A stretch of DNA of 64,000 nucleotides from Polyodon spathula (lineage: Eukaryota > Chordata > Actinopteri > Acipenseriformes > Polyodontidae): the NCBI RefSeq assembly GCF_017654505.1, contig NC_054549.1, forward strand, positions 24,988,647 to 25,052,646, in the 5' to 3' direction. Shown here piece by piece: positions 59,623 through 64,000 of the stretch. The notes beneath the pieces are model-generated. The model saw only the letters and a program-made list of their open reading frames with translations. It made no database searches and was not told the origin of the DNA. Position 1 is the stretch's first letter, and each line of letters begins with the position of its first letter. Made by a program: the position numbers and the translations under genes.

Positions 59623-60930
59623 AAACTGCTTTGACTTGATTTTGTATGAACAGTGAAGAAGGTCAGACATAGCTCAGCCACTGTAGCACTATGGCATTCT
59701 GGTGTATTAATGCTAATCTGTATTTAGATATAAATAATTGGACCTTCCATTCAAAACTTAAAAGATTTATCAATGGAGTAAAATAATATTGCAATTTCTA
59801 GGATACTGAAGTAACTTAATTTGAGATCTAATTAATTAGACATCTTATAATGCCACTTAAAGTTAAACTGTTGAAAAAACATAGCAAAAGTTTATTATAA
59901 CAGAAGCATGGCATTGACAATATTGTACATACATTGTTGACACATTTGAAATAATGTTTGTTCATTTAATTAAACCAATTTAAGAATTAATTCAATTTCT
60001 CCAACTAAACAAGAAGTGTATTTTAGACATTACAATATCTATTAAACCAAAGAATATACATGTTTAGTTTATATAAATATTTTACTGCGGTAATAAACGT
60101 GGTAATTATTTGCAGAAAAGCTGGAAAGTCTGAATGTGAAATAAATAATTTTGGGGTCTGCGGTTTTTCTGTAGATGTTTGTCTCAGACAGACAGTATAA
60201 TTCTGGAAGGTCAGTCTGGACATATAGCCCGCCCAGTGCATGAACAAAACCACTACAGGAGTTTAAAACATCTGTTCTCCTTGAACGTCTCCCCTGAGTT
60301 TAAGAGTGTGCTCAGAATATATATATATATATCAATAAAAAGAGTATGTGCAAAAATTCTGACAACACTATGACAGGTACTGTGTATAGTTATAGCAATG
60401 GTATTTATCAGCATTGGAAAGTTATAGAAAGTAGAGTTTTGGGGAGCATGTTATTTGGTCGCATTTGTTTGCAATCTTATTGCATGTCAGAGTCTTCTAG
60501 ACATTGCTAGTATATAAGGGACAGCAATGTGAGGTTCTAGTGAGAAGTTCAGTCTGTGTAATTTATATCTCCCACAGAAGTCAGTAAAGGGAAGCAGGTA
60601 AAGGGAACTTAGTTGTAGAGAATATATATACAGTGTGGGGGGGGGGGGGGGGGGGGGGGGTGTCAAAGTAAGCCCCTGCAAGATTAGGTACTCAGCACGA
60701 GCAGGATTTGAGCAAGGGGCGGGCTGGCTTTACTGGATGAGTCATTGGGGATATGCTGTGTGTCTTTTTAAGGCAGCGAGTGGGTGGTTACTTGACTGGC
60801 ACTAAGTCTAGTGAAGCTTTGATTGTTTCAGGCTGCTTTGACAGTTTGAGTTGTAATATAGGTGCAGGATGTTAACGGAAAAATGAAATTTGCTGCAGTT
60901 CCTCACTTAGCTAGATCCCCCTGGAAATTA
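59623..60930. other. Unannotated AT-rich stretch with poly(G)
   Basis: No gene or element recognised. Contains a run of 24 G at 60637-60660. Confidence 0.35.
60637..60660 (+). repeat. Poly(G) run
   Basis: 24 consecutive G. Could form quadruplex structures; length may be inaccurate in an assembly. Confidence 0.9.
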
Positions 60931-61115
60931 CAGTAAAAATCGGTGTATAAGTCACACTGCTGTATAAGTCCCCCGTGCCCCCCCCCCCTTTTGAGACAAC
61001 AATTTCAGTAAAAAAAAACTATAGTTCACACTGGTGTATAAGTCACTCCTCCCTTTTAAGAATCCCATAAAAATACCTAGAAAATTGACTTATACAAAGG
61101 TTTGTACAGTATATA
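60931..61115. repeat. GTATAAGTC repeat, second copy of the 4.15-kb repeat
   Basis: Three GTATAAGTC words, a poly(C) run and the words TTTTGAGACAACAATTTCAG and GTTTGTACAGTATA. Shared with 4150-4240. Confidence 0.6.
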
Positions 61116-61386
61116 ACATGCAAACCCCCTTTTTGCACACAATACTTTTTCAGTGCACACAACATATTTGAAATCCAATTCCTTTTATCATTATTGCCAC
61201 ACTGCCCTCCTGTGGAAAAGCCACAAAATAGTCAAAACTGTCCAATTATTTCAGAGATTTCTTTACTAACGTCATGTACTAGAAATTATAAAATAAAATA
61301 CCAAGAAAAGGCCTACTAAAAACATCAACATGTGATGAATAGCTGTTGTATGAAAGTTTTTTCCATTTTTTGTATCTGAAGATCAA

Positions 61387-62016
61387 TTAACCCTTAGCAG
61401 TCCATTTATTCAGCTCCTGTCTGGGATGTCAGGTCTAATTCATTTTCATACACGCTGTTTATTTTACATGCGCTGTTTAAAAGTTTTTGTTTTTTTTTTC
61501 ACAGTGAAACAAGTTTAAAAGGCACTGCATATCAAAAGGACACTGACTACTGCATCTCCAGCCAAGCCCCATCCTTTGTTTGCTGTATTTTTCACATTCT
61601 TCTTCATAGTCGTGCATACTGAGAAATCCTCTTCTGATCACTCGTTTTATCACCAAGCACCTCAATGCGATCCAAGTCATTATTTTATTACTATAACATC
61701 TCAAAAAGCTCTGCAAATGTCAGTGATATTCTTTGTGCACTGGATGCGGAAGCAGCTATCTTCTTTGTTTGTGTCCGTGTTATCTCTGTGGTGCAGTGTG
61801 TATTGCTCAGATCAGCCCCTTTTTTCTGGCTTCTCTTGGCGCCTATTGGTCTCACTTGGCCATTGAAAGGTTTTCTCAGCTTCTTCTGGAGAAAAAAAAA
61901 GACTAGAGACCTGTTCTTGACGTCTTTTTGAAGATGTCGGACAGGGTCCAACATCGGACTGGTAAAGGAAAATTGTAATATTGGACCTGGTCCAACATAG
62001 GACTGCAAAGGGTTAA
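61387..62016 (-). mobile_element. piggyBac-like MITE, copy B
   Basis: TTAA at 61387-61390 and 62013-62016. It matches copies A and C in reverse orientation: the right end reads CTGCAAAGGGTTAA, the complement of TTAACCCTTTGCAG. At 630 bp it is the longest copy. Inside, ATGTCGGACAGGGTCCAACA shows the paired GGACC/GGTCC words. Confidence 0.85.
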
Positions 62017-62559
62017 TAACATCCTGTGATAGTTTAACCTCTGTTGACAATCCAGTTTTTTTAGTGACAAAAGCTTCCTGTTACCACGTAACAATGTGCC
62101 TGCCTCTACATACAACAATTAGAGCTTCAGGTTGTCACAGAAAAAAACATCTACAGGTAGCTTATCTGCTCAGAAAGCAAACAGATTTTTTTTGTCAACA
62201 TTTATTTCTCAGGGGCACACAAAATATCCCCAATAAACCACTCACCTTTTAAAGAAACTTTTTTTTTTTGAGTCGACTGAGGTTCTTTATGTAACATCAT
62301 GACATATTTTCAATGTATTATTTGCATCTGGAGATATCCAAGCGAAGGGAAATCAAATATCTTTACTGAAAGATGAGTGATTTGTTACAGGTATTTTGTG
62401 AGCCCCTGAAAAGTAAAGAAACCTATATAATTGATAGCACTTTCTCAGTAAACATAATGTATAATATTTTCAGCAAGGGCTTATAAAGGTAGTACCCTTT
62501 AAATATGTAAAAAAATAAAATAAAAATAATACAAAAAAAAAAAAACGGGCCCTACACTT

Positions 62560-63135
62560 TTAACCCTTTGCGGTCCTATGTCGGACCAGGTCCAACAATA
62601 CAATTCTCCCTTTCCAGTCCAATAATGGACCCTTTCTGATATCATCAAAAACACGTAAAGCACAGGTGTTTGGTCATTTTTTCTCTGGAAAAAGCCGCTA
62701 AAACCTTTCAATGGCCGAGTGAGAAAAAAAAGGCGTATCTCATAGCATATCAGATAACATGGACATAAACAAAGGAGATAGCTGCTTCTGCATCCAGCAC
62801 TCAAAGAATATCATGGACATGCTTTTAGAGATGTTCTAGTAATAAAATAATGACTTGGATCGCATTATTGAGGAGTTTGATAATAAAACGAGTGATCAGG
62901 AGAGGATTTATCAGTATGTACGTCTATAAAGAGGTATGTGAAAAATACAGCGAACAAGGGGTGGGGCTTGGCTGGAGATGGAGGACTGTCCTTTTGCGAT
63001 TCATTACCTTTTAAACCTGTTTTACTCTGAAAAAAGAAATATTTGAAACAGCGCTTGTAAAATAAAGTCCGTGTCAAAATAATTTGGACCTGACACGCCT
63101 GATAAGCACTGAATAAATTCACTGCAAAGAGTTAA
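62560..63135 (+). mobile_element. piggyBac-like MITE, copy C
   Basis: TTAA at 62560-62563 and 63132-63135. The left end reads TTAACCCTTTGCGGTCC. Subterminal TCGGACCAGGTCCAAC. It faces copy B across 543 bp, so together they form an inverted pair. No coding capacity. Confidence 0.85.
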
Positions 63136-64000
63136 ATTTGTAACTGAAGAATACATTCAAGTATTATCTGTTTTCTTTTACACATCCCTAAGAAGAAACA
63201 CTGCTGGCGAAGATATGAGATTTTAGCAGGAAATGATTCAGACCTTTTGTACCTCACTAGCCTTTTGCTATGACAGTGCAGAAAACCAGCTTGTGGAAAT
63301 AACTGACAACGGTACTGAGAAAATAAACTTCACAGGACCAGCCTGTACTGTAAATAACTGAAACAAATGCTGATTGGCCCAGGCCCCCTGATACTCCATT
63401 TGCCTTGGATTCCTACATATTGAGCTTTGGAGTCTTAATATTCCCCATCTCGCTATTTATAATCTTCATGAGCTGTAGATATGCAATATCTGAGTAGAAC
63501 ATACAAATAATAATCATAATTATCTTAATAATAATAAATATTCTGCTGATGATTAGGTCTTTAGGCTTATTTTGATTTCCAGAGGGTTTGGTAATCCACC
63601 AGATGTGCTCAAGCTTATATCACTGACTGCCAGAAGATAAAGCAGAGCTTCTACCCCTGATTGTGCTGTCGTCGTCCCCCCCCCCCCGTCCCCCCCTTCT
63701 AATGAATGAATTGCCATTCTGAATTCTGCAGTGTGTGTATATTTTACGGTAGCATAAATAGGCTACCAAGGCTCACAAAGAAGTAGTAAAATACAGGGAA
63801 AATATGATGTTACATATTTCCACACTTTATAGATAGTGCACCTTGAAAGCAAAGCAATGTAAGCAATAACTCTTACAGTTTTGCGATTATTACACTTGAT
63901 ACATGTATTTAAGAATAAAAAAAAAATAATTAAAAAATACTTTAGAAAACAATTCTGTACCATCAACCAATCAGCTTCCAGCTCTAATGGGCTTCTATCA
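63136..64000. other. Unannotated AT-rich stretch with poly(C)
   Basis: No gene recognised. Poly(C) run at 63676-63697. Confidence 0.35.

Overview
The window looks like vertebrate nuclear DNA, most likely from a ray-finned fish. It is AT-rich, packed with dinucleotide and GATA microsatellites, and built from decayed transposons of the kinds common in fish: Tc1/mariner, Harbinger, TTAA-flanked piggyBac-like elements, a Penelope-like element, L2/Rex-type LINEs and many solo LTRs. The number and variety of LTRs made me think of a non-teleost such as a sturgeon or paddlefish, but that is a guess. I found no host protein-coding exon, rRNA, tRNA or CRISPR array that I would defend. It reads as intergenic or long-intron DNA.

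Layout. 0-10 kb: a 290-bp dispersed module, a perfect 94-bp tandem duplication, a Tc1 remnant, and three LTRs (4.8, 7.3 and 9.0 kb). 10-18 kb: LINE scraps, an LTR at 11.9 kb, then a two-gene Harbinger transposon with a Myb-like partner on the plus strand (13.5 kb) facing a split, inactivated transposase on the minus strand (15.3-17.5 kb). The intron of the transposase carries a Tc1 deletion derivative and a (TA)n tract. 18.5-20.5 kb: a second Harbinger element inserted in a palindromic MITE. 21-28 kb: a palindromic MITE family, a Penelope-like 3' end and a 24-bp minisatellite. 29-35 kb: two related solo LTRs (29.6 and 34.3 kb), LINE reverse-transcriptase remains and a Tc1 C-terminus. 35-48 kb: mostly unique AT-rich DNA with a LINE 3' end, a 572-bp piggyBac-like MITE, an LTR with primer-binding site and a chimeric TTAA element. 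49-57 kb: LTR pieces with the start of a gag-like frame, and two Tc1 copies. 57-60 kb: a compact LTR element with one long gag-like frame and no pol. 61-63 kb: two piggyBac-like MITEs in inverted orientation.

Nothing here looks like a working gene system. The transposase genes carry stops, frameshifts or lost catalytic residues. The strongest pattern is in the LTRs: at least five otherwise different ones each have an inverted repeat just upstream of the TATA-like box. The palindromic layout is shared while the arm sequences differ, which suggests a structural or dimer-binding promoter feature. The other main signals are the gag-only LTR element, the nested Harbinger-in-MITE, and independent loss of the same catalytic aspartate in two Harbinger copies.
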